Notes: generated from the sequence alone by a model not told the origin. A stretch of 64,000 bases of DNA from Dietzia lutea (GCF_003096075.1 NZ_CP015449.1:496001-560000), one strand, 5' to 3'; positions 40,219 through 50,639 are shown, counted from the stretch's first letter. Made by a program: numbers and translations.

Positions 40219-40318
40219 CGGACCGGCGCGACGAGATCCCGCGACGGGGAGCCGGTCCGCTCTAGCGGGCCCCGCCGCGGCATCCAAGAAGGAGCACGCG
40301 CTGCATGCGGGCCACCAT
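40219..40318 (-). promoter_or_regulatory. leuA leader: leucine-rich leader peptide and attenuator hairpin
   Basis: On the minus strand an ATG at 40306 opens a 14-codon frame, MQRVLLLGCRGGAR, stopping at 40262; an in-frame ATG at 40318 would add four residues. The three adjacent leucine codons are CTC CTT CTT, the last two rare in this genome. Just downstream CGGACCGGC and GCCGGTCCG (40251-40259 and 40219-40227) form a 9-bp stem before leuA. This is the classical layout of ribosome-mediated attenuation: stalling at Leu codons would favour an alternative fold and leuA expression. TATGGT at 40312-40317 could be the -10 box, making the peptide nearly leaderless. Confidence 0.65.
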
Positions 40319-40336
40319 ACACCTTCCCGCCGGACG

Positions 40337-40774
40337 TCACGGAATCGGAATGACGAACGTGGTGGGTTCGGCGGTGACGTCGATCGGGGTGTGGAGCGGC
40401 GAGTCGGGGCCCAGGTCCTGGACGTCGCCGTCGTGCATCGATCCCCACACGCGTCGACAGCCGGCCTCCTCCGCGACCGAGACGGCCTTGTCGACGAGCC
40501 TGTGCGCGATGCCCTGGCGCCGCAGGTCCTCGCGGACGCGGATGCCGTAGACGAACAGGTCGGGGCTGGAGCCCAGGTGGCCGGTCTCCACGGCGACGAG
40601 CATCGCCACCGGGACCTCGTCGTGGAGGGCGAGCAGGAGCAGGTTGGAGCCGCGGTCGAGGAAGTCCTGCGTCCACTCGGCGGTGGGCGGGGTGTCGAAC
40701 AGGTCGCCCGCGGACAGCACGAGGTCCAGGTCTGCGCGCGAGGCGCGACGGATCACGAGCTCCGGCGGGGTCAT
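40337..40774 (-). CDS. GNAT-family N-acetyltransferase
   Basis: A 145-residue Gcn5-related acetyltransferase. The acetyl-CoA-binding motif A is seen as YGIRVREDLRRQGIAHRLVD near residue 83 (R-x-x-G-I-A in place of the usual Q/R-x-x-G-x-G/A). The acceptor substrate is unknown. The ATG at 40774 starts MTPPELVIRRA; an upstream in-frame extension would be Pro/Arg-rich and non-globular. It is upstream of leuA on the same strand, but the leuA leader probably has its own promoter. Confidence 0.8.
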   Translation of the reverse strand: MTPPELVIRRASRADLDLVLSAGDLFDTPPTAEWTQDFLDRGSNLLLLALHDEVPVAMLVAVETGHLGSSPDLFVYGIRVREDLRRQGIAHRLVDKAVSVAEEAGCRRVWGSMHDGDVQDLGPDSPLHTPIDVTAEPTTFVIPIP

Positions 40775-40916
40775 TCGTCCAGTGTGGCAAATAGCGCCCT
40801 GGTTCGGCACGGGCACGGGCACGTCGCGGGGTGCGGGGCGGGGCACGTCGCGGGGCTCGGGGCGGCGGGTCGGTCGGCGCATCGGTCGGCGTCTCGTCTG
40901 GGGGAGGGGGCGGCGG

Positions 40917-41714
40917 TCACCGGTGGGTGATCATCCAGTCGATCCACCCGTTCTGGGCGGGGATCGATTCGTACCACGCGGGGTTGGTGCCGTCGGCCTG
41001 TCGGCGGCCGTGGTCGGAGCCGGAGTGGATGCCGACGAGGCGGTCGCCCTGGAAGACGGGCCCGCCCGAGTCGCCGAGGCCGTAGCCGCCCTCGATGGTG
41101 TGTGAGCGGCCGATCCGGGAGCCGTCGCGGGGCTCCATCCGGTCGAGGCGCGTGAGCCCGGTGCGCAGGTCGGCCGAGCGTAGGCCGCGGGGCGTCGTCT
41201 CGCCGAAGCCGTGGAAGCGCAGGACGGCACCCGGGGCGGGGTCGACGCCGGCGCGCAGGACGGACGGCGACGGCGCGGGGTGGCGGAGCTTGATGAGCAT
41301 GAAATCCCCGGCGGGGGCCTTGTAGACGGCCTCGGGGGTGTGGCGGCCGAAGCTGCCGGTGTCGAGGGAACCGAAGGCGCCGACGACCTGCGGGGTGGCG
41401 AGCGAGGCGGTGGTGGCGAAGCCGCCCGGCACGGTGGCCCAGTTGCCGAACCCGAGGGTGTACGCGTTGGGGTCGGTGGGGCCGCAGTGGGCGGCGGTGG
41501 CGACCCAGCGCGGGTGGATGACGACGCCCGAGCAGGGCGCGCCGAGGACGCCCCCGAAGGTGGTGATCTGCACGGCCCACGGCGCCGGGCCGGAGGGCGC
41601 GCCGCCGACCACGGCGCCGGCGGTGGGGGCCGCGACCGCGAGGGTGGCGGCGACCGTCCCGACGGCCGTGCCGATCGCCGCGACGAGCCGACCCATGTGA
41701 CGTGTGAGGCGCAT
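40917..41714 (-). CDS. Secreted trypsin-like (S1) serine protease
   Basis: A chymotrypsin-fold protease of 265 residues with a Sec signal peptide (MRLTRHMGRLVAAIGTAVGT then AAPTAGA) and the mature part beginning near VVGGAPSG, the usual activation site. The catalytic triad is visible: His in VATAAHC, Asp in GDFMLIKL and Ser in GLGDSGGPVF. The product should act outside the cell; targets are unknown. The ATG at 41714 puts the signal peptide at the N-terminus, so the longer frame (41771) is not used. Confidence 0.87.
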   Translation of the reverse strand: MRLTRHMGRLVAAIGTAVGTVAATLAVAAPTAGAVVGGAPSGPAPWAVQITTFGGVLGAPCSGVVIHPRWVATAAHCGPTDPNAYTLGFGNWATVPGGFATTASLATPQVVGAFGSLDTGSFGRHTPEAVYKAPAGDFMLIKLRHPAPSPSVLRAGVDPAPGAVLRFHGFGETTPRGLRSADLRTGLTRLDRMEPRDGSRIGRSHTIEGGYGLGDSGGPVFQGDRLVGIHSGSDHGRRQADGTNPAWYESIPAQNGWIDWMITHR

Positions 41715-41802
41715 GTGACTCAGCTTAGGCGATCGTGAGGCGGCGTCGGGCCGCTCGGCGAGAGTGCTCATGGCAGGAAAGTCGCGACGGCCGGTGCCCG
41801 CG

Positions 41803-42780
41803 TTACCGGGAGGGTGGTTCCGCGCGCGTGTCGGGGGGTGTCTCCGACGGTGTCCCGGACGAGGTCTCGGCCGGCGCCCCCGGCGACGGGCCCGACGAGT
41901 CCGCCGACGCGTCCGACCCGTTTTCCGTCGACGCCGGGTCGACCTCCTTGTGGGCGAGCCGCACCGTCGCCACGACCATGACGATCAGCGTGGCGGCGAG
42001 GAGCGCCAGCTCGGGGCCGTCGACCGCGAACCACTCGCCGAGGACGACCACGCCCAACGCGAGCGAGACCACCGGCGTGGTGACTGTCGAGGCGGGGACG
42101 GCCTGATGGACGGCGCCGACGGAGAACGACATCTGTTGCAGCGTCAGCGCGACGACGGCGGCCACGACGAGCCCGTACACCTCGCCGGTGGTGGCCACGA
42201 GCAGCGGTCCGCCCTCGTAGAACCGGTCGGCGACGCCCTTGGTGAGGAGTGCGACGTAGGCGAACGCGGTGCCGCCGGCCACGCCCAGCAGCAGGGCACG
42301 GTTGCCGTCGGCGCGGAGCGCGCGGGAGAGACGGAGGAGGACGACGACGACGAGGACGCCCGCCGCACAGGCCAGTGCCCACTGCCACCAGGGCGGGTGT
42401 GTCTCGCCACCCGTCGGCCGGCCGTAGATCACCAGCACGACCACGCACCCCGCCAGGACGTGCCCCCAGAACAGTTCGGTCTTGGTGACCCGCCGCCCGG
42501 TCACCCATGCGCCCAACGGGAGGGCGAAGGTGAGTGAGAGAACGGTGATCGTCTGGACCAGGATGAGCGAACCGTAGATCAGCGCCAGCCCCTGGAACAC
42601 GAAGCCGGCGAGGCTGATGGCCATGCCGGTCCACCAGTACCTGCTGGTGAGGATATGGAAGTCGCCCTCGCGTCGGCCCCTCGCGCGGCGCGGTGAACGG
42701 TGCCGCATCACGGTGCCGAATGCCTGGCTGAGGGCGGAGGCGAGGGCGAGGAGTACTGCCGCCCAGGTTTCAGTCATCAC
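41803..42780 (-). CDS. DMT-superfamily transporter (EamA/NIPA-like)
   Basis: A multi-spanning membrane protein of 325 residues with about nine or ten hydrophobic segments and a disordered Ser/Thr/Pro-rich tail of about 45 residues. LIYGSLILVQTITVLSLTFA and QAVPASTVTTPVVSLALGV resemble the two halves of drug/metabolite transporters. Substrate unknown. It is divergent from lysC with only 68 bp between starts, so the two share a regulatory region. Confidence 0.8.
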   Translation of the reverse strand: MMTETWAAVLLALASALSQAFGTVMRHRSPRRARGRREGDFHILTSRYWWTGMAISLAGFVFQGLALIYGSLILVQTITVLSLTFALPLGAWVTGRRVTKTELFWGHVLAGCVVVLVIYGRPTGGETHPPWWQWALACAAGVLVVVVLLRLSRALRADGNRALLLGVAGGTAFAYVALLTKGVADRFYEGGPLLVATTGEVYGLVVAAVVALTLQQMSFSVGAVHQAVPASTVTTPVVSLALGVVVLGEWFAVDGPELALLAATLIVMVVATVRLAHKEVDPASTENGSDASADSSGPSPGAPAETSSGTPSETPPDTRAEPPSR

Positions 42781-42848
42781 TCATGAGTAAACACCTCCCG
42801 TAAAGTAGGTCTGCGTTAAGCCGATCAACACCGGAAGGGTGTGACCGC

Positions 42849-44111
42849 GTGGCACTCGTAGTGCAGAAGTACGGCGGCTCCTCCGTGGAGTCCGCAGAAC
42901 GTATCCGTCGGGTGGCGGAACGGATCGTGGAGACCAGGAAGGCGGGCAACGACGTCGTGGTCGTCGCCTCGGCCATGGGTGACACGACCGACGAGCTACT
43001 GGATCTGGCCGACCAGGTCTGTCCCTCGCCGCCGCAGCGCGAGATGGACATGCTGTTGACGTCGGGTGAGCGCATCTCCAACGCGCTGCTCGCCATGGCT
43101 ATCAGCTCGTTCGGGATGGAGGCCTACTCGTTCACCGGGTCGCAGGCCGGCATCATCACCACCACCCGGCACGGCAACAGCCGGATCATCGACATCACCC
43201 CGGGCCGTGTCCGCGAGGCGCTCGACCAGGGCAAGATCGCGCTGGTCGCGGGCTTCCAGGGCGTGTCGCGGGAGACCCGCGACGTCACCACCCTCGGCCG
43301 CGGCGGGTCCGACACCACGGCGGTCGCGATGGCCGCGGCGCTGGGCGCCGACGTGTGCGAGATCTACTCGGACGTCGACGGCATCTACACCTCCGACCCG
43401 CGGATCGTCCCGAACGCCCGCAAGCTCGACACCATCTCGTACGAGGAGATGCTCGAGATGGCGGCGGTCGGCTCCAAGATCCTCAACCTGCGCAGCGTCG
43501 AGTTCGCCCGCCGCTACCACGTGCCGCTGCGCGTCCGCTCTTCGTATTCGACCAACCCCGGCACGCTCGTCGCCGGCAATGTGGAGGACATCCCCGTGGA
43601 AGACGCAGTCCTGACCGGAGTCGCTCACGACGCCTCGGAGGCCAAGATCACGGTGGTCGGCATCCCCGACCAGCCGGGGTACGCGGCCAAGATCTTCCGC
43701 GTCGTCGCCGATGCCGAGATCAACATCGACATGGTCCTGCAGAACGTCTCCAAGGCGGAGGGCAAGACCGACATCACTTTCACCTGCCCGCGCGAGGTCG
43801 GCGCCAAGGCTACCGAGGTGCTGTCCAAGGCCAAGGACGAGCTGGGCATCGACCAGGTGCTCTACGACGACAACGTCGGCAAGGTCTCCCTCGTCGGTGC
43901 GGGCATGAAGTCGCACCCGGGCGTCACGGCGACGTTCTGTGAGTCGCTGTCCGAGGCGGGCGTGAACATCGAGCTCATCTCGACCTCGGAGATCCGCATC
44001 TCGGCGCTGGTCCGCGAGGACGAGCTGCCCGACAGCGTCCGCGCGCTGCACGCGGCGTTCGAGCTGGGCGGCGAGGAGGAGGCGCAGGTCTACGCCGGCA
44101 CCGGCCGCTGA
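42849..44111 (+). CDS. lysC: Aspartokinase, alpha subunit
   Basis: Aspartokinase phosphorylates aspartate in the first step of the Lys/Thr/Met pathway and of diaminopimelate for the cell wall. At 420 residues it fits the class of alpha2beta2 enzymes. [17 protein letters not shown] at the N-terminus binds ATP and aspartate, [19 protein letters not shown] follows, and two ACT domains (from about 265 and 345) mediate Lys/Thr feedback. The GTG start has GGAAGGG about 11 bases upstream. In most relatives asd follows directly; here about 2.7 kb of repeats, an IS and a DUF559 gene intervene. Confidence 0.95.
   Translation: MALVVQKYGGSSVESAERIRRVAERIVETRKAGNDVVVVASAMGDTTDELLDLADQVCPSPPQREMDMLLTSGERISNALLAMAISSFGMEAYSFTGSQAGIITTTRHGNSRIIDITPGRVREALDQGKIALVAGFQGVSRETRDVTTLGRGGSDTTAVAMAAALGADVCEIYSDVDGIYTSDPRIVPNARKLDTISYEEMLEMAAVGSKILNLRSVEFARRYHVPLRVRSSYSTNPGTLVAGNVEDIPVEDAVLTGVAHDASEAKITVVGIPDQPGYAAKIFRVVADAEINIDMVLQNVSKAEGKTDITFTCPREVGAKATEVLSKAKDELGIDQVLYDDNVGKVSLVGAGMKSHPGVTATFCESLSEAGVNIELISTSEIRISALVREDELPDSVRALHAAFELGGEEEAQVYAGTGR
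43596..44111 (+). CDS. lysC: Aspartokinase beta subunit from an internal start
   Basis: Within lysC a GTG at 43596 is preceded by GGAGG at 43583-43587, eight bases upstream, and begins [17 protein letters not shown]. This matches the internal start that gives the 172-residue beta subunit in Corynebacterium glutamicum. The predicted product is 171 residues long and contains both ACT domains, the regulatory part of the alpha2beta2 enzyme. Expression from this site is inferred. Confidence 0.65.
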   Translation: MEDAVLTGVAHDASEAKITVVGIPDQPGYAAKIFRVVADAEINIDMVLQNVSKAEGKTDITFTCPREVGAKATEVLSKAKDELGIDQVLYDDNVGKVSLVGAGMKSHPGVTATFCESLSEAGVNIELISTSEIRISALVREDELPDSVRALHAAFELGGEEEAQVYAGTGR

Positions 44112-44200
44112 CCCACGCCCCCGGCCCGAGGCCGGCTTCAACCTCGCCGGCGCCGGGCGCACCGCCCGTCGCCCGCCCCGCCGTCGCCGTCCCGCGCGCC

Positions 44201-44234
44201 CGCCGAGCAGAGGAATTCGCCTGTATCGCCCGAG
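44201..44234. repeat. Palindromic element copy 3, left part (split by IS30-type element)
   Basis: CGCCGAGCAGAGGAATTCG (44201-44219) followed by CCTGTATCGCCCGAG is the left arm and part of the loop of the 63-bp palindrome. It stops at CGCCCGAG (44227-44234), which reappears directly after the IS. The remaining part is at 45529-45557; together they make 63 bp, the length of the intact copies. Confidence 0.85.
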
Positions 44235-45520
44235 GTGGTCTCTAGGAGTTAGCGCAACACCCTGACTGATCGGGGTGTGTGGTGGCTAAACAGCTGGACT
44301 GGAGACTGCGGGCGGGTGTGTGTCGGTCCTTGCTGGAGGGCATGACCGGGATCGAGGCGGCGACGCTGTGGGGTGTCAGCATGGCCACGGCGTGGAGGTG
44401 GGCCAAGCTTGCGGGCATGACCTTTGAGGTGGGACGACGCGGCGGCGTGGGCTCCGGTGTGGCAACGGCCGTATCCCAGCGGCCGCTGAAGGAGTCGGCG
44501 AGTTATCGCCGGTTGACCCTGTTTGACCGGGTCTACATCCAGGCCATGTTCGACCTGCCGACCCCGGCCGGGGTCCGGGCGATCGCCCGGGGTCTGCAGG
44601 TGGCCGCCTCGACGATCTCGAGGGAGTTGGCTGCCCACTCGTTCGAGCACTGGGGCAAGCGGCGTTACGACGCCCGGTTGGCCCATCTGCTGGCCCTGGA
44701 CAAGCGCAAGCGCTGCCGGCCGGGCAAGCTGGAGGCCACGCAGCTGCGCGGCGAGGTCATCGCCCGGTTAAACCAGCGGTTCTCACCCGAGCAGGTCGCC
44801 GGGGAGCTGCGGGTGATGTTCCCCGATCAGCCGGAGATGAACGTGTCCCCCGAGACGATCTACCAGGCGCTATACGTCCAGGGCAAGGGCGCGCTGCGGC
44901 ACGAGCTCAAGGTCGAAAAGGCCTTGCGCTCCGGGCGCAAGAGCCGCGTGCCCACGTCCGCCCTGCCGCCGCGAACCTCGCGTCCGTGGCTGCAAGGAGC
45001 TCGCCTTAGCGACCGGCCGGCCGAGGTGGAGGACCGCGCCGTGCCCGGGCACTGGGAGGGCGATCTGGTCGTGGGGCCGAACAACTCCGGGATCGTCACC
45101 CTGGTCGAGCGCCACACCCGCTACGTACTGATCGGGCGCCTGCCCGGCTGCCGGGACAGCGCCACCGTCACCGATGTACTGGCCCAGATGATCGAGGCGC
45201 TGCCCTCCCGGCTGGTATCCACGATCACCTGGGACCAGGGCACCGAGATGGCAGCGCACGCCGCGTTCACCGTCAAGACCGGCTGCCCGATCTTCTTCTG
45301 CGATCCGCACTCGCCCTGGCAGCGCGGATCCAACGAGAACACCAACGGACTGATCCGGGACTTCTACCCCAAAGGCACCGACTTCAACACCATCAGCGAC
45401 GACGAACTCGCCGAAACCGAACGCCTCCTCAACATCCGCCCCCGAGCCATCCACGGCTTCCACAGTCCCCATGCGAAGATGACCGAACTAATCGCCGGTG
45501 TTGCGCTAGCCACCTGAGAA
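44235..45520 (+). mobile_element. IS30-family insertion sequence inserted in a palindrome
   Basis: An element of about 1286 bp with a single transposase gene. The ends carry the inverted repeat TAGCGCAACACC (44250-44261 and 45497-45508) inside longer imperfect ends. It is flanked by direct repeats of CGCCCGAG (44227-44234 and 45521-45528), and removing the element plus one repeat restores a 63-bp palindromic element. IS30-family members often prefer palindromic targets. The exact outer boundary could shift by two or three bases. Confidence 0.85.
44279..45517 (+). CDS. IS30-family transposase
   Basis: A DDE transposase of 412 residues. The N-terminal part has helix-turn-helix segments ([20 protein letters not shown] near residues 97-116) and the catalytic core starts at [11 protein letters not shown] with the first Asp, continues to [11 protein letters not shown] with the second and reaches [15 protein letters not shown] with the catalytic Glu; this set is diagnostic for IS30. 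The start is a tandem GTG. The 3' end runs into the right inverted repeat, as is common. The gene looks intact, so the element may still be active. Confidence 0.92.
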   Translation: MVAKQLDWRLRAGVCRSLLEGMTGIEAATLWGVSMATAWRWAKLAGMTFEVGRRGGVGSGVATAVSQRPLKESASYRRLTLFDRVYIQAMFDLPTPAGVRAIARGLQVAASTISRELAAHSFEHWGKRRYDARLAHLLALDKRKRCRPGKLEATQLRGEVIARLNQRFSPEQVAGELRVMFPDQPEMNVSPETIYQALYVQGKGALRHELKVEKALRSGRKSRVPTSALPPRTSRPWLQGARLSDRPAEVEDRAVPGHWEGDLVVGPNNSGIVTLVERHTRYVLIGRLPGCRDSATVTDVLAQMIEALPSRLVSTITWDQGTEMAAHAAFTVKTGCPIFFCDPHSPWQRGSNENTNGLIRDFYPKGTDFNTISDDELAETERLLNIRPRAIHGFHSPHAKMTELIAGVALAT

Positions 45521-45528
45521 CGCCCGAG

Positions 45529-45557
45529 TGGCCCTGTGCGAATTCCTCTGCTCGGCG
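45529..45557. repeat. Palindromic element copy 3, right part
   Basis: TGGCCCTGTG followed by CGAATTCCTCTGCTCGGCG (45539-45557), the exact reverse complement of the left arm at 44201-44219. It continues the palindrome after the IS30-type insertion. Confidence 0.85.
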
Positions 45558-45601
45558 ATTGGCCTCACGCCCCGCGCCCCGCCCCGCGCGGCTCGAGTAG
45601 T

Positions 45602-46477
45602 TCAGCCGGGCAGGTTCCGGTAACCGCGCCTGGTGAGGGCCGCACGCACGTGCGCCAGGATCTCACCGGGCGTACGGACGAGCGAGGTCGCGGTCACCAC
45701 TTCGATGTACCAGCCGGCCGCACGGAGCCGGTTCCGCCGGATCTCGTCCCTGGCCTGCTGCTCCTTCGTCCGATGGTCTTCGCCGTCGTATTCCACGGCG
45801 ACCTTCAGTTCCGGCCAGGCGATGTCGAGGCGATACCTGAACTGGGGCACCCAGTGCTGCAGAGCGAATCCGGTCAGCCCGTTCTCGAGTAGGAACAGTC
45901 GCGTCCGGGTCTCCCAGGGCGACTCGGCCTCTGTGTCGACCTCTGCGAGTCGGTCCAGCACGGTCCGACGACCGCGGACGCCACGCGCGCCCTCCACCAG
46001 GGCCGGTAGGCGGCTGATCGGCAGGACACCCATGGTGGTGGAGGTGTCGAGCGCGCAGATCGCCTCGACGCGTGGTTCGCGCCGAGCGATGTCGAACAGG
46101 ACCCATTCGGGGCTAGCGATGCGGATATCGGGGGAGTGCCCAGACGTCAGCACATGGATGTGCTCGGGCGGGATCCGGTACTGCCAGCCCGCCAGTCCGG
46201 GCCGCTCGATCCGCCGGCCCGGCGCCACCACATCGTCCGCGAAGACGCGCGGTGGGAAGTCGTGCCCGTAGAGCGTCGCCGCGAGCCACCCGGTCAGCGT
46301 CGCGTCCGGGTAGAGCGTCATCAGCGCTTCGGCACGCGTCCAGGCGTCGACGCGGACGGTGTCCCGGACCCACAGACCGTGATGCAGGCGGGCGTACCCG
46401 CGGTTCGTGACTCGGCTTCCGGTCAGGGGTCGTAGATCGCGGGTTCGGATCGGGGTGTTGCGGGGTTCTGCGCTCAC
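45602..46477 (-). CDS. DUF559 (Vsr-like) endonuclease-domain protein
   Basis: About 291 residues. The C-terminal third (from about residue 200) is a DUF559 domain related to the very-short-patch-repair endonuclease fold: YRLDIAWPELKVAVEYDGED with the Asp and Glu of a PD-(D/E)xK-type site, then RDEIRRNRLRAAGW. The N-terminal part resembles the winged-helix/AbiEi-like region found in the large actinobacterial family of such proteins (RVDAWTRAEALMTLYPDATL). Function is unproven; DNA binding or repair is likely, and some members lie beside toxin-antitoxin or defence genes. I chose the GTG at 46477; longer starts up to 46591 are possible. It separates lysC from asd. Confidence 0.75.
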   Translation of the reverse strand: MSAEPRNTPIRTRDLRPLTGSRVTNRGYARLHHGLWVRDTVRVDAWTRAEALMTLYPDATLTGWLAATLYGHDFPPRVFADDVVAPGRRIERPGLAGWQYRIPPEHIHVLTSGHSPDIRIASPEWVLFDIARREPRVEAICALDTSTTMGVLPISRLPALVEGARGVRGRRTVLDRLAEVDTEAESPWETRTRLFLLENGLTGFALQHWVPQFRYRLDIAWPELKVAVEYDGEDHRTKEQQARDEIRRNRLRAAGWYIEVVTATSLVRTPGEILAHVRAALTRRGYRNLPG

Positions 46478-46486
46478 GGGTCGTGA

Positions 46487-47887
<1,401 letters not shown>

Positions 47888-47966
47888 CGCAGCCGCTGGT
47901 CACGTAGGCGGTCGCGGGGTACGCCGTCGGGAGTACGACGACGAGGTCCGCGGCTGCAACGACAGA

Positions 47967-47998
47967 GCCGCCGCCCGGTGTTCGCGCCGGGCGGCGGC
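47967..47998. terminator. Bidirectional hairpin between asd and the HAD-type dehydrogenase
   Basis: GCCGCCGCCCGG (47967-47978) pairs with CCGGGCGGCGGC (47987-47998) around an 8-nt loop. It lies in the convergent gap and can serve both genes; only two T residues follow on the plus strand. Confidence 0.75.
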
Positions 47999-48052
47999 TT
48001 GCGTCGTGCCGAGGGGCGGGGTGGGCTCGGCCGCGCCGCCTCGGTCTGCCGC

Positions 48053-48952
48053 TCAGTCGAGGTTCCAGTCCTCCACGGGCTCCACGACGTTCCCCTCGGA
48101 GTCGTAGCGGTAGAAGCCCTGCCCGTCGCCGAGTCCGGCCTTCCCGGCGTCGATCCCCTTCTGGAGCATGTCGGCGAACTTGATCCTGGTGGGGTCGCCG
48201 GATGCGCGGGAGATGTTGGCGGCGACGTTGAAGCCGACGGTGTCGAAGACCTGGAACGGGCCGTGCGGCGAGTTGGTGGCGGTGCGCCAGACGTTGTCGA
48301 TGTCGGCGGGGTTGGCGACGCCGTTGACGTAGAGGGCGGCACCGGCGTTGAGCCACGGGACGAGCAGGCTGTTCAGGAGGTAGCCCGGCGTCTCCTTGTG
48401 GATGGGCACGGCGACGAGGCCGATCTCGCCGGCGAATTCGAGGACCGCGTCGAAGTACTTCTTGTCGGTCTGCGGCGTGACCATGACCTCGCCGGTGTTG
48501 TAGCGCCAGACGAGATTGGCGAAGTGGAGGGCCAGGAACTTCTCGGGGCGGCCGGTGTCGGCGGCGAAGTCGCTGGGCCGCAGCGTCGAGGTGTTGGTGG
48601 TGAAGATGGTCTTCTCCGGCGCGTGGGCGCCGATCTGGGCCCAGACCTGCTTCTTCAGGTCGAGGTTCTCCGGGATGGCTTCGATCACCAGGTCGGCGTC
48701 GGCGACCGCCTCGGCGATGTCCGTGGTGGTCCTGATGGAGCCGATGGCGGCGTCGAACTTCGCCTCGTCGAAGTCGGCGAGGTCGCGGCGGTAGTAGCCG
48801 CGCATCCACTCCCAGCGATCGGGCAGTTCGGCCAGCAGGTCGTCGGAGATGTCGTAGCCGGTGACGGTTTTGCCGTGGTAGGCGGCCTGCATGATGATCT
48901 GGGATCCGAGTACGCCGGTCCCGAAGACGGTCACGTTGGTGATGTCGGTCAA
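48053..48952 (-). CDS. 3-hydroxyacyl-CoA dehydrogenase
   Basis: A 299-residue NAD-dependent dehydrogenase. VTVFGTGVLGSQIIMQAAYH is the Rossmann nucleotide-binding motif, VIEAIPENLDLKKQVWAQI is family-typical, and NTSTLRPSDFA and the active-site His in ALHFANLVW follow. Members oxidise the 3-hydroxyacyl-CoA of fatty acid beta-oxidation or related short-chain substrates. No beta-oxidation genes adjoin it, so the substrate is open. Confidence 0.87.
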   Translation of the reverse strand: MTDITNVTVFGTGVLGSQIIMQAAYHGKTVTGYDISDDLLAELPDRWEWMRGYYRRDLADFDEAKFDAAIGSIRTTTDIAEAVADADLVIEAIPENLDLKKQVWAQIGAHAPEKTIFTTNTSTLRPSDFAADTGRPEKFLALHFANLVWRYNTGEVMVTPQTDKKYFDAVLEFAGEIGLVAVPIHKETPGYLLNSLLVPWLNAGAALYVNGVANPADIDNVWRTATNSPHGPFQVFDTVGFNVAANISRASGDPTRIKFADMLQKGIDAGKAGLGDGQGFYRYDSEGNVVEPVEDWNLD

Positions 48953-49166
48953 GGTGGGTGCAGCTCCTCTCGTTCACGCTGATGCGTGCGGTGGTTCCGC
49001 ATGCTCAACGCTACGCCGGTCGGAGTGGTCGTCCGGTCGTGCGGAAAGCAGTTGTCTGGCATCGTGGCGGGCGGAAGCGCCGCTGTGGTCCGACTCACTG
49101 GCGGTCCGAGCGGCGACACCGAATGATCGCGCAGGTCAGCGGCCTGCGCGGGCGAGAGGAACGCAC

Positions 49167-49427
49167 ATGGCCATCAATGACGACGACATGACCACCACTC
49201 CGGCCCAGGGCGAGGGCACCGCCGACGGGGGCTCCAACCCCGAGGGTCGAGACGGCGGAGCCGACGGCTCGGCCACCAAGGGCGAGGGCGAGGGCCTGGC
49301 CGACGGCGGCACGAACGCGGAGGGCCACGACGGCGGAGCCGACGGGGCGGCCGATGCCGGCGAGGGCCCGGCCGACGGCGGCTCGAACCCGGACGGTGCC
49401 GACGGCGGCGCTGACGGCACGCAGTGA
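49167..49427 (+). CDS. Small Gly/Asp-rich repeat protein, candidate substrate of the adjacent oxygenase
   Basis: An 86-residue acidic peptide with no family I can name. After a 14-residue leader (MAINDDDMTTTPAQ) it has three tandem units of about 20-23 residues, each GEGxADGG, then [ST]N[PA][ED]Gx, then DGGADG; x in the middle block is Arg, His or Ala in the three units. There is no signal peptide or membrane helix. GAGAGGAA lies eight bases before the ATG. The next gene starts six bases after its stop. The regular Asn, Asp, His and Arg positions beside a JmjC-type hydroxylase suggest a modified peptide, but this is inference. Confidence 0.7.
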   Translation: MAINDDDMTTTPAQGEGTADGGSNPEGRDGGADGSATKGEGEGLADGGTNAEGHDGGADGAADAGEGPADGGSNPDGADGGADGTQ

Positions 49428-49433
49428 TCGCTG

Positions 49434-50639
49434 GTGCTCCAGCGGTGCGTCGCATGTGAGAGGGAGGAGTTCGCGTCGGACATCTGGGGTCGGCGGCCCT
49501 TGCTGAGCCGGGCGGCCCAGCTGCCACGCGACTTCTCCGATCTCCTCGGCCCCGAGATGGTCGACGAGATCATCACCGAACGAGGCGTGCGCACGCCCTT
49601 CGTCCGGATGGCGCGGGAGGGCAAGCTCGTCGACCGGGCCTGCTTCACCGGCGCCGGGGGATTCGGCGCGCAGATCGCCGACCAGATCGATCCCGACGGC
49701 ATGCTCACGCAGTTCGCCGAGGGCGCGACGATCGTCCTGCAGGGTCTGCACCGGTTCTGGCCGCCCATCATCGGTTTCGTGCGCGACATGATCGCCGATG
49801 TCGGCCACCCGGTGCAGACCAACGCCTACATCACTCCGCCGGCCAGCCGCGGGTTCGACCTGCACTACGACGTCCACGACGTGTTCGTCCTGCAGACCTC
49901 CGGAACCAAGCGGTGGCTGGTGCACGAGCCCGTCCACCGGCACCCGCTTCCCGACCAGCCGTGGACCGACCATCGTGAGGCGATCGCCGCCCGAGCGGCC
50001 GACGAGCCGGTGATCGACGCGGTGCTCGAACCGGGCGACTGCCTCTACCTGCCACGCGGCTGGATCCACTCGGCCGAGGCGCAGGGTGAGACCTCCATCC
50101 ACCTCACCGTGGGCGTAGCACCCCTGACCGGCGTCGATGTGGCGCGCGCGGCGCTCGACGCGCTGGGGTCCGACGAGCAACTGCGCGCGTCGTTGCCGCT
50201 CGGGCTGGCGCCCGCGGAGGCCGCCCGCGTCGAGCCGCACGCCCGCGCGGCGCTCGAGACGATCACCCGAATGGCCACCGAGAACCGCGACGAGCTGGTC
50301 GGGCGCGCCGGGCGTCGGGTCGCGGCGAACTACCTGGAGCAGGTACGGCCCGAGGCGGTCCGCCCGCTCGCGACCCTCGACGCCGTCGCCTCGCTCGCCG
50401 AGAACACGCGGCTGCGCTGGCGCGAAGGACTGCACGGTTCGGTGAAGACGACCCCATCCGGCGTGGTCCTCAGACTGCCCACGAAGTCGATCAGCTTCCC
50501 GGCGGAGTGCGAGCCCGCCCTGCACGCCATGATCTCCGGCGAGCCCGTCACCGCGGCGTCGCTGCCCGGCCTCGACGCGGCCGACGGCCTGGTGGTGCTG
50601 CGCAGACTGGTGCGGGAGGCAGTGCTGGTGGCGCTGTGA
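49434..50639 (+). CDS. JmjC/cupin-domain 2-oxoglutarate oxygenase-like protein
   Basis: A 401-residue member of the bacterial cupin/ribosomal-oxygenase-like family (relatives: YcfD/RoxA, MINA53, NO66), Fe(II)- and 2-oxoglutarate-dependent hydroxylases of Arg, His, Asn or Asp side chains. The iron-binding facial triad is visible: His144 and Asp146 in LHYDVHDVFVLQ and His212 in PRGWIHSAEA. The start WGRRPLLSRAAQLP and the C-terminal winged-helix-like region fit the family. The GTG start lies six bases after the repeat peptide gene and the stop overlaps the next start (GTGA), so the three genes form one operon. The substrate is unknown; the upstream peptide is a candidate. Confidence 0.82.
   Translation: MLQRCVACEREEFASDIWGRRPLLSRAAQLPRDFSDLLGPEMVDEIITERGVRTPFVRMAREGKLVDRACFTGAGGFGAQIADQIDPDGMLTQFAEGATIVLQGLHRFWPPIIGFVRDMIADVGHPVQTNAYITPPASRGFDLHYDVHDVFVLQTSGTKRWLVHEPVHRHPLPDQPWTDHREAIAARAADEPVIDAVLEPGDCLYLPRGWIHSAEAQGETSIHLTVGVAPLTGVDVARAALDALGSDEQLRASLPLGLAPAEAARVEPHARAALETITRMATENRDELVGRAGRRVAANYLEQVRPEAVRPLATLDAVASLAENTRLRWREGLHGSVKTTPSGVVLRLPTKSISFPAECEPALHAMISGEPVTAASLPGLDAADGLVVLRRLVREAVLVAL

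Noticed and set aside
49167-49427. Repeat peptide read as a PE_PGRS-type surface protein
   Set aside because: It lacks a PE domain and export signal, is strongly acidic, and its regular 20-23 residue units and operon context point elsewhere.
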